Shown here piece by piece: positions 18,501 to 25,202 of a stretch of DNA of 49,963 nucleotides. This stretch comes from Pseudomonadota bacterium (GTDB taxonomy: Bacteria; Myxococcota_A; Polyangia; Polyangiales; Polyangiaceae). The DNA lies in contig JAEYYX010000098.1 of assembly GCA_023428245.1 (NCBI GenBank), positions 1 to 49,963 on the forward strand, written 5' to 3'. The notes beneath the pieces were generated by a model. That model made no database searches. It had not been told where the DNA came from and was given only the letters and a program-made list of their open reading frames with translations. The number at the start of each line of letters is the position of its first letter. Within the stretch, counting starts at the first letter, position 1. The position numbers were made by a program, and so were the translations under genes.

Positions 18501-19367
18501 GCGGAGACTCAGGCGGGGCGCACGCTCGTTGGCGCAGAGCTTCACGGTGAGCCGGTTCCACCCGGGTTTGACCTCCACACCCACCGAGCGGCGATCGAAG
18601 TCGAAGCCCCGGTAGGAATCGTCAGAGAGAACATTCTCGCCGTTCCAATAGACTCGGTACGCGCCGCCCGCTCCGACGAAGAGCGCCGCGCCCGCCGGCG
18701 GTTTCTCGACCGAGACGAAGGTCGTCAGATAGGAGCAGCCGTAATTCGCCGGGCGAAGGACGCTCCCGAGGTTCACGCTCCCCTGCCAGAACACATCGGG
18801 GAGCGTCCGGTAGCGAATCGGCCTCTCTTTGCCCGAGTAGGCGCGCCCGGGAACGATCGCCGCCGAGAGCTCATCCTCGGGACCGTAAACAGCATCGAAG
18901 CCTGCTTTGCCTTCGTTATCGAAGGGCCCGAGCAGAAGCCAGTCGGTGATGTACCCGATCTCGCCAAACATCTCCCGGGCGCGCTTCACGTCGCCGCGCC
19001 GAAGCCGTGCAAAAGCGCTCAGGGTATTCGCATAGACGCGCTCGAGTGCGGGGCGCCTCGTGTCGCTGCTCGCGAGTCGGAGCGCCGACTCCACCGTCGC
19101 CGGATCGACCTCCTCCCAATCTGCCCACATCTCACGCAACAGGACCACACCCTCGAGACCCCGCGCCTTCTCGAACGCAAGCAGCTCGTCAGCCAGGGCC
19201 TCTTCAGGCGTACGCAGTGGCGACTTGGCCAACCGACCAGCAGCCCCCTTCGTCGAGGCCACTGCGGCGCCCGCTCCTGTGCCTTCAGCGCCACTTGCGG
19301 AAGTCGACGCAAGCAGCGCCGTGAAGATCGCCAGCCCGCCAATTCCGGCCGAAAGAAAGTTTCGCAT
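15594..19367 (-). CDS. Large exported TPR / DUF3857 / transglutaminase-fold protein with intact triad
   Basis: This is a 1257-residue exported protein. The start ATG 19367 gives a signal peptide, MRNFLSAGIGGLAIFTALLA, with GGGAG upstream; the longer frame to 19517 adds 50 residues without conserved character. A beta-sandwich-like module starting DWLLLGPFDNEG is near 150-320, TPR-like helices are about 340-640, a DUF3857 domain (about 660-860) includes RRTLRDLTVSTVYPSG and VVELRYQIED, and a transglutaminase-like domain is about 900-1020. Its triad is visible: Cys946 in GWGDCKDKA, His989 in FDHAIAY and Asp1002 in YLDGT. DUF3857-transglutaminase proteins are periplasmic or outer-membrane-associated with unknown substrates; peptidase or crosslinking activity is possible. 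The gene is coupled to the inactive paralogue downstream and divergent from mglBA. Confidence 0.92.
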   Translation of the reverse strand: MRNFLSAGIGGLAIFTALLASTSASGAEGTGAGAAVASTKGAAGRLAKSPLRTPEEALADELLAFEKARGLEGVVLLREMWADWEEVDPATVESALRLASSDTRRPALERVYANTLSAFARLRRGDVKRAREMFGEIGYITDWLLLGPFDNEGKAGFDAVYGPEDELSAAIVPGRAYSGKERPIRYRTLPDVFWQGSVNLGSVLRPANYGCSYLTTFVSVEKPPAGAALFVGAGGAYRVYWNGENVLSDDSYRGFDFDRRSVGVEVKPGWNRLTVKLCANERAPRLSLRLGHTDGRVLPGVTVRADVALSAPEQAAKPAKASAPLRGVAPGPLDEVRRLKGDPKAKAVDLEHAAKYLLLSGGDDPTTHEARGLAERAAALEPTIERLLLAATLSEDRNAARVYLEKAKAISLASGSREEVMLLLAEASFLRSGPNPREAFVLYDRVLGLDPDNLSAISGRVDLLSHAGLYRTALQTLEKALIRRPHSSELKELVASGLGRLGRTEAAQSVEESLAAGRFDDFAALRARIDLALRRKDKSSVEHFLSRLEAVAPDDVISYRIAAETHRQLGAHERSYADLERARDLAPEDAAVLGQLADYKGRDKAQQEQLALLKEILRLRPQDAQTREYVEHMAPPPAPPDEKYAMPASEFLKYRFAKADGHSRRTLRDLTVSTVYPSGLSRQFRQVAFQPLTDSAAAFSRQYAFQYQADSQVVQLRGAWVYRADGTTDEAIESGEGAADDPSIAMYTSARTFYVQFPRLEPGDVVELRYQIEDVTLRNEFADYFGDIAYLQNDEPVANAEYVLVMPKSRQIYFDQHRLKLKQEVKETADSKVYRFFADNLKAMNPEPHMPPWAETLGFVHASTFENWDALGRFYWGLIRDQFDLDNETKKLAREITKDAKTTEEKVRAVYGWVVKNTRYVALEFGIYGFKPRRCVQTVARGWGDCKDKATVIVTLLRELGIDANFVVVRTRMRGDFPTKLASLAPFDHAIAYVPELDLYLDGTAEYTGMRELPAMDQGALALIMQNGKVRLVEIPRLKPEDNMTKRETRVNLARNGRGELAVAYEVKGNRASSWRNRYEAKGTRVTRLSEDMAGEFPGIQLDADSITTGDLSDIEAPPRIAFHAKVPNFAREEGSLLRVNVTVASHLASTYASRSTRKHDVRITDFSNRQESIVLTIPEGMQVQSAPENVSKKTPFGSYEVNYEKTGSTITVKSSLYLFVDRVTPEQYADFRAFCAAADRALDTPLLLEPTKENKQ

Positions 19368-19711
19368 CACTTGGGACTCCCTCACGCGGGCAGGCCCTGG
19401 CGCTGACTCCACCGCGGCGCCGCCTCCAGAGCTCGAAGATTCGAGACACATAGCGCGCCCCTCGGGCCCGCCAAAGGGGGAAAGAAAGCGAGCGAGAGCG
19501 CGAACGGACGCCCACATGGTCCGTCACAAGGGCCCTTACGTTGTGGGATGGACAGCCGTTTGCCTGGAGGTTCCCCCGAAAGCTCTGACTCCCGCCTGCC
19601 GTGAGTGAGAGCGACTTGGGCCGAGCCGCTCAAGTCAAGGCTTGCTGGAACGAGACCCCTCATACTAAAACGGAGCTCCGTGAGACGTCTCGACCTCACC
19701 GGAGGCAACAT
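19368..19711. other. 344-bp divergent intergenic region upstream of mglBA
   Basis: This region separates the exported transglutaminase-fold gene (minus) from mglB (plus). For mglB a weak candidate promoter is TTGCTG at 19642 and TACTAA at 19663, but the spacer is only 15 bp. Two adjacent perfect palindromes follow (listed separately), and the ribosome binding site GGAGG is at 19701-19705. The first 150 bases are open in frame with the minus-strand gene but look non-coding. Confidence 0.5.
19671..19691. promoter_or_regulatory. Two adjacent 10-bp palindromes upstream of mglB
   Basis: CGGAGCTCCG (19671-19680) and GAGACGTCTC (19682-19691) are both perfect palindromes, separated by one base, ending 10 bases before the mglB ribosome binding site. 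They could be a regulator binding site or part of a 5' leader structure. Chance occurrence in GC-rich DNA is possible for either one alone. Confidence 0.35.
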
Positions 19712-20197
19712 ATGGCGAACCCGCAGATGGTGATGTACGAAGAGGAGTTCACGTTGATCCAGGAGGTCGTCGACCGATTGGTTCGAGACGCGAACGCCAA
19801 GGTCGTTTTCATCGTCGACAAGAACGGTCAGCTGATCGCCGCGAGCGGCGACGTGGCTGAAATCGATACGACCTCCCTTGCCTCGCTCACCGCCGGCAAC
19901 ATTGCCGCCACGGGCGGCATCGCGAAGCTCCTCCGAGAGAACGAGTTCGCAACCCAGTTCCACGAGGGCGAGAGCCAAAACATCCACATTCAGCTCGTCG
20001 GAAACCGCGTCATTCTCGTGGTGATTTTCGACGCCAAATCGAGCCTCGGCCTCGTGCGTCTCCGGGTTCGAAAGGCCACGGACGAGCTGAACAAGATCTT
20101 CGAAGATCTCCTCAACAAAGCGCGCGATCCTGGCAGCAATGACTCACCCTTTGGTGAGATCACTGATGAAGACATTGACAGCCTCTTCAACGACTAA
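19712..20197 (+). CDS. mglB: MglB, Roadblock/LC7 GTPase-activating partner of MglA
   Basis: This 161-residue protein closely resembles Myxococcus MglB: MVMYEEEFT, DANAKVVFIVDKNGQLI, IDTTSLASLTAGN, GIAKLLRENEF, FHEGE, RVILVVIFD, SSLGLVRLRVRKA, and the acidic tail ITDEDIDSLF. MglB dimers act as GTPase-activating protein for MglA and mark the lagging pole, so MglA-GTP accumulates at the leading pole and drives gliding and type IV pilus motility. ATG 19712 follows an ideal GGAGG at 19701; the frame open to 19601 upstream is not conserved. The mglA start lies 15 bases beyond the stop, the usual mglBA order. Confidence 0.97.
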   Translation: MANPQMVMYEEEFTLIQEVVDRLVRDANAKVVFIVDKNGQLIAASGDVAEIDTTSLASLTAGNIAATGGIAKLLRENEFATQFHEGESQNIHIQLVGNRVILVVIFDAKSSLGLVRLRVRKATDELNKIFEDLLNKARDPGSNDSPFGEITDEDIDSLFND

Positions 20198-20211
20198 GGG
20201 AGCTCGGTACC

Positions 20212-20805
20212 GTGCCTTTCGTTAACTTCATGGCTCGGGAGATCAACTGCAAGATCGTTTACTACGGTCCGGGTCTCTGCGGGAAAACGACGAACCTCCA
20301 GTACATCTACGAGCGGACCAACCCAGACGCCCGCGGCAAGATGATCAGCCTGGCGACGGAGACCGAGCGCACGCTCTTCTTCGACTTTCTCCCCCTCGCT
20401 CTCGGTGAGATCCGCGGTTTCAAGACCCGGTTTCACCTCTACACAGTCCCCGGCCAGGTCTTCTACGACGCAAGCCGTAAGCTCATCCTCAAAGGCGTCG
20501 ACGGCGTCATCTTCGTCGCCGACAGCCAGTTCGAGCGCCTCGAGGCGAACCTCGAGAGCATGGACAACCTCCGCGAGAACCTCGCGGAGCAGGGCTACGA
20601 TCTCGACAAGATCCCCTTCGTGATTCAGTACAACAAGCGCGACCTGCCGAACGTCGTCGACGTCGCCGAGCTGCGCGCTGAACTGAATCCGCGGGGCGTT
20701 CCCGACTTCGAGGCGAATGCGCGAACGGGCGAAGGAGTCTTCGAGACGCTCAAGGCCGTCAGCAAGCTCGTCCTCACCGAGCTCCGAAAGAGCCACAGCA
20801 CCTAA
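20212..20805 (+). CDS. mglA: MglA, Ras-like GTPase of cell polarity and motility
   Basis: This 197-residue small GTPase is nearly identical in motif layout to Myxococcus MglA. The P-loop GPGLCGKTT is at 19-27, Arg53 (the built-in arginine finger) is in TERTLFFDF, TVPGQ with Thr78 and Gln82 replaces the usual Asp-x-x-Gly, and NKRD is at 141-144. The protein switches between GTP and GDP forms, with MglB as GAP, to set front-rear polarity and power motility machines at the inner membrane. Translation starts at GTG 20212, with AGGGAG 9 bases upstream that overlaps the mglB stop. recX follows after 11 bases, so mglB-mglA-recX is probably one transcript. All residues needed for GTP binding and hydrolysis are present. 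Confidence 0.98.
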   Translation: MPFVNFMAREINCKIVYYGPGLCGKTTNLQYIYERTNPDARGKMISLATETERTLFFDFLPLALGEIRGFKTRFHLYTVPGQVFYDASRKLILKGVDGVIFVADSQFERLEANLESMDNLRENLAEQGYDLDKIPFVIQYNKRDLPNVVDVAELRAELNPRGVPDFEANARTGEGVFETLKAVSKLVLTELRKSHST

Positions 20806-20816
20806 AGTAGCCTCCC

Positions 20817-21431
20817 ATGAGGCGCGCCCCGCGAGAACGAGACCCCGACGCACAGCAAGAAGGGGACGGCGCGCCGCGCGAGAACCGAGACGCGCGCGGC
20901 CGAGCTGCGCGCGGCTCCGGGCCCGCCGAGAAGAAGGAAGCGAAGGAGCCGCTCACCGTGGCCGGACTCGCCGAAGCCGCGCTCTCTTACCTGAACAGGT
21001 ATGACGCTTCTTTCCAGGGGCTCCGGCGCGTCCTCTTGCGCAAGATCGCCCGCGACGGAAGTCGCGCGAAGCTCACGGAAAAGGAGGTCGACGAGCTCCT
21101 CCTTCGCCTCGAGGGCTCGCGCGTGATCGACGACCAAAGGTACGCCGAAAACCTCACGGCGAACCTGCGCAGCCGCGGCGCTTCCTCCCGCAAGATCGCC
21201 ATGAAGCTCAGGGAGCGCGGCATCCAGGCGACCGACGCCGAGAAAGCCAAAGAGACAGATCGCGTGAGCGATCTCGAAGCTGCGCGCACCTACGCTCGAA
21301 AGCGTCGCCTGACGTCGCGATACAACCTCGGAGACCCCGCTGAGCGTCAGAAAGCGCTCGCGGCGCTCGCTCGCCAGGGGTTCTCCTTTGACGTCGCCGT
21401 GCGCGCGCTCGCGCCGGTGGACGAGGAGTAA
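20817..21431 (+). CDS. recX: RecX family regulator of RecA
   Basis: This 204-residue protein has the three-helix repeat architecture of RecX. After a charged, Arg-rich N-terminal extension of about 40 residues come AALSYLNRYDASFQGLRRVL, LLRLEGSRVIDDQRYAEN, LRSRGASSRKIAMKLRERGI and LARQGFSFDVAVRAL, which match the RecX pattern (R-x-S-x-x-x-L, Y-A, R-G, I-x-x-x-L-x-x-x-G, L-x-x-x-G-F). RecX binds RecA filaments and limits recombinase activity. recA is not in the window; here recX sits 11 bases behind mglA, an unusual place that may only reflect readthrough. The next gene is convergent, 51 bases away. Confidence 0.9.
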   Translation: MRRAPRERDPDAQQEGDGAPRENRDARGRAARGSGPAEKKEAKEPLTVAGLAEAALSYLNRYDASFQGLRRVLLRKIARDGSRAKLTEKEVDELLLRLEGSRVIDDQRYAENLTANLRSRGASSRKIAMKLRERGIQATDAEKAKETDRVSDLEAARTYARKRRLTSRYNLGDPAERQKALAALARQGFSFDVAVRALAPVDEE

Positions 21432-21482
21432 GCGCAGGCGCTCGCGGCGCTCGCCGTCAAGCAACCGCACGAGAACCGACGC

Positions 21483-22232
21483 CTAGGGCTTTCCGCCGGA
21501 CTTCGGCGCCGCATCCTTCAGCTCTTGTTCAACGCGAGCTCTGACGCGGCCGGAAGCTTCGAGCTCCTTCTTGCGCGTTTCGATGGCTCGAGAACGCTCG
21601 CGGGCGAGCTTGTCGAAGAGCACTCGATCTTCGTTCTTTGTCGCTTGGGTCACCTCAACGGAGATGCGCTCGTAGGCGGAGAGGGCTTTGTCGAGATCTC
21701 CTCGCGCCTCAAACACTGCTGCTTGGCGAGCAAGGGCGGCGAGGCGCGCTCGACCTTCAGGCGGGCTCACTCGGATCGCGAGCTCTGAGAAACGGAGGGC
21801 TTCATCGAGCTCACCGAGCGCCAGTGAGCATTCGGTGAGTCGGAGCAGCGGCGTGGGCGACCTCGGATCGAGGGCGGAAGCTTCTTGATACGAAGCGCAG
21901 GCGCCCCTTGAGTCCCGCGCCAGCATCTGCCCGTTGCCCTGCGCCACGAGCGGGAGGGCAGGGGAGCCGGCGGCGGTCTTCTTCGGAGACTTGGGGGTCG
22001 CGGGGGAAGGGGAAGGCGCCGGGGGCGGTACGAGTTGATTTGGGCTCGGGGGCGCAGAGGCTCCTGGGGGCACCGACGGACTCGGCGCGCCAGCATGGGG
22101 GAGCGCGGCGGGAGGCCCTTCCGAGGCTCCCTGGGGGCCTTCTTCGGCGAGAGCCGGCTGCGCGAGGATTGTCCCGAGGGCCACGAGCCCGGCCCGGGGA
22201 AGGATGCGTCGAACCCAAAACGCCGCCCTCAT
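21483..22232 (-). CDS. Exported TPR-like protein with Pro-rich linker
   Basis: This is a 249-residue protein. A signal peptide (MRAAFWVRRILPRAGLVALG... cleaved near AQPALA-EE) precedes a linker of Pro, Ala and Ser (about 30-85). The rest is helical: residues about 95-180 contain TPR-like units such as RGACASYQEASALDPRSPTP, LTECSLALGELDEALRFSE and AAVFEARGDLDKALSAYERI, and a charged coiled-coil-like helix ends the protein (KLARERSRAIETRKKELEA). Such proteins are common periplasmic scaffolds in myxobacteria. I see no enzymatic motif. The start is ATG 22232. The gene is divergent from the lipoprotein at 22436 and convergent with recX. Confidence 0.8.
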   Translation of the reverse strand: MRAAFWVRRILPRAGLVALGTILAQPALAEEGPQGASEGPPAALPHAGAPSPSVPPGASAPPSPNQLVPPPAPSPSPATPKSPKKTAAGSPALPLVAQGNGQMLARDSRGACASYQEASALDPRSPTPLLRLTECSLALGELDEALRFSELAIRVSPPEGRARLAALARQAAVFEARGDLDKALSAYERISVEVTQATKNEDRVLFDKLARERSRAIETRKKELEASGRVRARVEQELKDAAPKSGGKP

Positions 22233-22435
22233 GATCGGACAGGATACCTTCCGCGGAGCCGCGCGACTAGGCCAGCCGCCTCACCCCCCGCGCAGGCCTA
22301 CCCGCTCCCGTGCGGTGTGCCCCCCGTCGCGCGCGAGACGCGCCTCGCGACTCCACCTCGTTCGCTTCTCGGGGAGCCGCTCTCAGGGAACTCGGCTATC
22401 GTTCGGCGATGACAGTCCCTAGGGTGGCAAATTCG

Positions 22436-22963
22436 ATGGGCGCTCCTTCGACCCTCCGAGCAGCTCTGCTGCTCGCGCTCCTCGCTCCGACTGCCTGCAA
22501 GAAGGACGCGCCTCCGCCTGAGAAGTCTGAGCCGCCTGCCGCGCCCGCCGAGGTCGCGCCTCCGCCCGCGCCCCGCGAGTGGTTCGTCGGCCGCTTCGAA
22601 GGCGAAATCCCCTTGGTCGAGCTCCCTTTCGCCCCGGAGCGCCTCCCGAAAAAACAGCGAGAAGAAGGCTCTCGGCCTGTTCCCAGGGGCCACGCGCGCC
22701 TCTCCGTCACCATCGACGAAAGCCGCCGCGCTCACCTCGAACTCACGGCCCCCTTCCCTCAGAAAGCCGAGACCACCCTCGAGGAGGGCGAGATCCGCAC
22801 CCGCTTCATCCCCACGCCCGAGCTCCTCGGCTCCGGCACGGTCATCCTCGAACGCAAAGGAGACGCCTTCGTCGGAGAACTCGCGCTCCTCGATCCGACG
22901 CGCACGATGCCCCTCTCGGGAGCCGTCGACGAAGGCTCTCTCACAAAAAGCTCCGCCCCATGA
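22436..22963 (+). CDS. Lipoprotein of unknown function
   Basis: This is a 175-residue predicted lipoprotein. MGAPSTLRAALLLALLAPTAC is a signal peptide with the modified Cys at 21, followed by KKDAPPPEK and a Pro/Ala-rich linker to about residue 50. The globular part (EWFVGRFEGEIPLVELPF..., HARLSVTIDESRRAHLELTA, GSGTVILERKGDAFVGELAL) alternates short beta strands, a small beta-barrel or sandwich. ATG 22436 is preceded by AGGGTGG; an in-frame ATG at 22409 would lengthen the signal peptide by nine residues. The stop overlaps the next start as ATGA, so it is coupled to the DNase I-fold protein. No family was recognised. Confidence 0.78.
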   Translation: MGAPSTLRAALLLALLAPTACKKDAPPPEKSEPPAAPAEVAPPPAPREWFVGRFEGEIPLVELPFAPERLPKKQREEGSRPVPRGHARLSVTIDESRRAHLELTAPFPQKAETTLEEGEIRTRFIPTPELLGSGTVILERKGDAFVGELALLDPTRTMPLSGAVDEGSLTKSSAP

Positions 22964-23841
22964 ACGCGCCCTTCTCTCGGCGCTGCTCGGTTTTCTCTCT
23001 GTTCGCCCTCTCACTCGCCGTCGCCTGCGAAAGCGCCAAAACCTCCGAGCCTGAGCCGAAACCCCTCCGCCTCTGCTCCTGGAATATCGAACGGCTCGGG
23101 AGCAGCGGAAAAGACCTCGGAACCATCGTCGCTCTCCTCGACGAGTACTGTGACGCAGCGGTTCTGCTCGAAGTTCTCAGAGAAAACGACGCCGCGCCCG
23201 GCTGGGACCAGGTTCTCGAAGAGCTCGGCGACGACTGGCTCGGAGTCCGCACAGAGGAGCCGCGCCCCGAAAAGGCGAACTACGCCGAGTACGTCGCCGT
23301 CGCCTGGCGGAAGGGCGCCCTCGAGCCCTGCTCGGGCGATGCCGAGCTCCACTACGCCCCCGACCCCGAAGATCGCTTCCAGCGCGAACCCGCCTTCGGC
23401 TGCTTTCGAACCCCGAGCGGCTTCGACTTCCTGCTCGGCGGCTACCACGCCGAGTGGGACGACAATATCGAGGCCATCGAAGAAGAGGTCCGCTTCTTGG
23501 ACGAATCCGTGCGACAAGCTCGCCAAGCCTGGCCCGCCGAAGACGACGTCCTCCTCTTCGGCGACTTCAACCTCGTCCCGGAGCGCCTCGCCTCGCTCAC
23601 CGACCTCACATTGTTCGCGGATGGTGAAGGTTCGACCCTGAACTCTTCCGGCGCCCGCACCAAAAACCTCTACGACAATCTCCTCGTCGCTTCCCTCTCC
23701 GACACACCCGAGCTCGTCGACCCAGCGGAGGTCCTCGATGTACGTGACGAGGCCGGGGGACCAAGCGACTATGTTCGGCTCGTGAGTGACCACTTGCCGC
23801 TTTGCGTCCTGCTCTACGCAAATCTCCCCGACGACGATTAG
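22960..23841 (+). CDS. Exported endonuclease/exonuclease/phosphatase (DNase I-fold) family lipoprotein
   Basis: This is a 293-residue protein. MNAPFSRRCSVFSLFALSLA ends at a lipobox-like AVAC (Cys23). The mature part keeps the EEP fold landmarks: Asn42 in SWNIERL, Glu71 in LLEVL (metal ligand), GDFN near 200 (catalytic Asp/Asn pair) and SDHLP near 275 (the catalytic His). Members hydrolyse phosphodiester or phosphomonoester bonds in nucleic acids, sphingolipids or inositol phosphates; an exported lipoprotein form would act outside the inner membrane, perhaps on extracellular DNA. The ATG overlaps the stop of the upstream lipoprotein. Substrate is not determined. A dispersed repeat lies 94 bases downstream. 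Confidence 0.88.
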   Translation: MNAPFSRRCSVFSLFALSLAVACESAKTSEPEPKPLRLCSWNIERLGSSGKDLGTIVALLDEYCDAAVLLEVLRENDAAPGWDQVLEELGDDWLGVRTEEPRPEKANYAEYVAVAWRKGALEPCSGDAELHYAPDPEDRFQREPAFGCFRTPSGFDFLLGGYHAEWDDNIEAIEEEVRFLDESVRQARQAWPAEDDVLLFGDFNLVPERLASLTDLTLFADGEGSTLNSSGARTKNLYDNLLVASLSDTPELVDPAEVLDVRDEAGGPSDYVRLVSDHLPLCVLLYANLPDDD

Positions 23842-23934
23842 ACTTCTCGGTCTCCCATCGCTCACCATCGAGCTCCGCCGTTCTATGCGGTCCTCGCCCG
23901 GGCGACGATTGAGTCCCCTCATCACCCCGTTCTC

Positions 23935-24013
23935 TTGGCCCCGGTCCGTCACAAAAGACTGAGCCCACCCGAGCCTTCCCCTGAGCCCGCCGCCTACCGC
24001 TTCGCTGCTGTTC
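23935..24013 (+). repeat. Dispersed intergenic repeat, copy A
   Basis: A 79-bp sequence starting TTGGCCCCGGTCC matches the reverse complement of 42033-42111 at about 68 of 79 positions by hand alignment, with a 46-bp block (TGAGCCCACCCGAGCC... to ...CGCTTCGCT) that differs at only one base. A partial copy lies at 31690-31740. It is between genes, contains internal direct repeats of TGAGCCC, and has no coding character. Confidence 0.85.
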
Positions 24014-24130
24014 ACGAACCGGTCCCCTCCTCGCTCCGCAGAAGAGCCCATTTTCCTCACTGCCAAGGGAACTCAACCCTCGGACGAGAGAGCCCACTTG
24101 TCCCCCGTGAGACGTTCGTGCGCGCTACCA

Positions 24131-24182
24131 CGTTTCCGAGACTTTCCGCCTCAGCGCGCACAATGAGCCCACCTCGGAAACG
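24131..24182. repeat. 10-bp inverted repeat with 32-base loop
   Basis: CGTTTCCGAG (24131-24140) and CTCGGAAACG (24173-24182) are perfectly complementary. It lies about 100 bases upstream of the YggS-type gene and could be an operator, a spaced regulator site or a stem in RNA. No T-tract follows. Confidence 0.45.
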
Positions 24183-24286
24183 CGGAGCGGCACCCCGGCA
24201 CAACAACGGAGAAGTCTGGTCCCTTCGCAGCTCCGGCACCTCAGATTTTCCCGCGCGCCTTTTTGAGATCCGGTATAGAGGACGCT

Positions 24287-24976
24287 GTGAGCGTTCGAGA
24301 AGCACTCCAGGCCCAGAATGAGCGGATCCGGCTGGCGCTCGAGCGCTCGGCTCGAGCGCCGAGCGCGGCGCGACTGCTCGCCGTTTCGAAGAAGCAGTCA
24401 GCCGAGGCGATCCGGGAGGCCTACGCGACTGGGCAGCGGGACTTCGGCGAGAACTACGCTCAGGAACTGGTCGAAAAGGCGATCGCGCTCAGAGACCTGC
24501 CGGACCTCCGTTTCCATATGATCGGCCATCTCCAGTCGAACAAGGCGAAGCTCATGGCTCTTCATGCGCACTCGGTTCAGAGCGTAGATTCGCTGGCGCT
24601 CGCACAGGAGCTCAACAAACACGCCCAGAATAGGCGCCCCGACTATCTCCCAAAGCTCGAGATTTTGCTCGAAGTGAACGTCGGCCGCGAGCCTCAGAAA
24701 CACGGCGCTCTCCCCGAGGATGTGCCCGCGCTCGTCGCGGCGATCCGTGAACTTCCGCATCTCACGCTCATGGGCCTCATGTGCATCCCACCGGACGCCG
24801 AGAGCGCCGAAGAGAGCCGGCCCTTCTTCCGCGCGCTCGCCGAGCTGCGAGAGAGCCTCGGCGGCGCCGCGAAGCTACCCGAGCTCTCGATGGGCATGAG
24901 CCGCGACGCAGAGATCGCGCTCGAGGAAGGTGCGACCTGGGTCCGCGTGGGCACGGCGATCTTCGGCGCGCGCTGA
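24287..24976 (+). CDS. yggS: YggS/PLPBP family pyridoxal-phosphate homeostasis protein
   Basis: This 229-residue protein has the alanine-racemase-like TIM barrel of the YggS family. The PLP lysine is Lys35 in LLAVSKKQ, followed by the family signatures DFGENYAQE, RFHMIGHLQSNKAK, VQSVDS, LLEVNVG, LMGLMCIPP, LSMGMSRDAEIALEEGATWVRVGTAIFG. It binds PLP in the cytoplasm and affects vitamin B6 and amino-acid balance; no reaction is firmly assigned. GTG 24287 is preceded by AGAGGA at a spacing of 5 and places the Lys as in E. coli YggS; the frame open from 24263 is less likely. It stands alone between the repeat-rich gap and rarA. Confidence 0.95.
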   Translation: MSVREALQAQNERIRLALERSARAPSAARLLAVSKKQSAEAIREAYATGQRDFGENYAQELVEKAIALRDLPDLRFHMIGHLQSNKAKLMALHAHSVQSVDSLALAQELNKHAQNRRPDYLPKLEILLEVNVGREPQKHGALPEDVPALVAAIRELPHLTLMGLMCIPPDAESAEESRPFFRALAELRESLGGAAKLPELSMGMSRDAEIALEEGATWVRVGTAIFGAR

Positions 24977-25202
24977 CCTTTGCGCGCCTGAGGCGCGCTG
25001 AGGAATGGTGCTCGACACGAGGCGCCGCGTGCCCTTCCGCCGATAACGGTACGCCGGGGGCGCACCCTCGCCGCACATGCCTGGCACCCGCTGGATAGTT
25101 CTCTTGCGCCTAGAGCACATCGCAGGTTCGAGATGCGCGAAGGCGCGCTCTTCGCGCGGCGCGAGAGTGGGCGCTCGCGAAGAGTTCGGCTAAGAGTGCG
25201 AC

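Larger units (their letters stand above)
23842..24286. other. 445-bp intergenic region with repeats
   Basis: No gene is convincing here. It holds one copy of the dispersed 79-bp repeat (23935-24013) and a separate 10-bp inverted repeat (24131-24182), both listed separately. The ribosome binding site AGAGGA for the next gene is at 24277. Minus-strand open frames across it are continuations of antisense frames of the exported nuclease gene. Confidence 0.6.

Noticed and set aside
23011..24066. 351-codon minus-strand open frame
   Set aside because: It is mostly antisense to the exported DNase I-fold gene and its only repeated protein-like segment is the dispersed DNA repeat.
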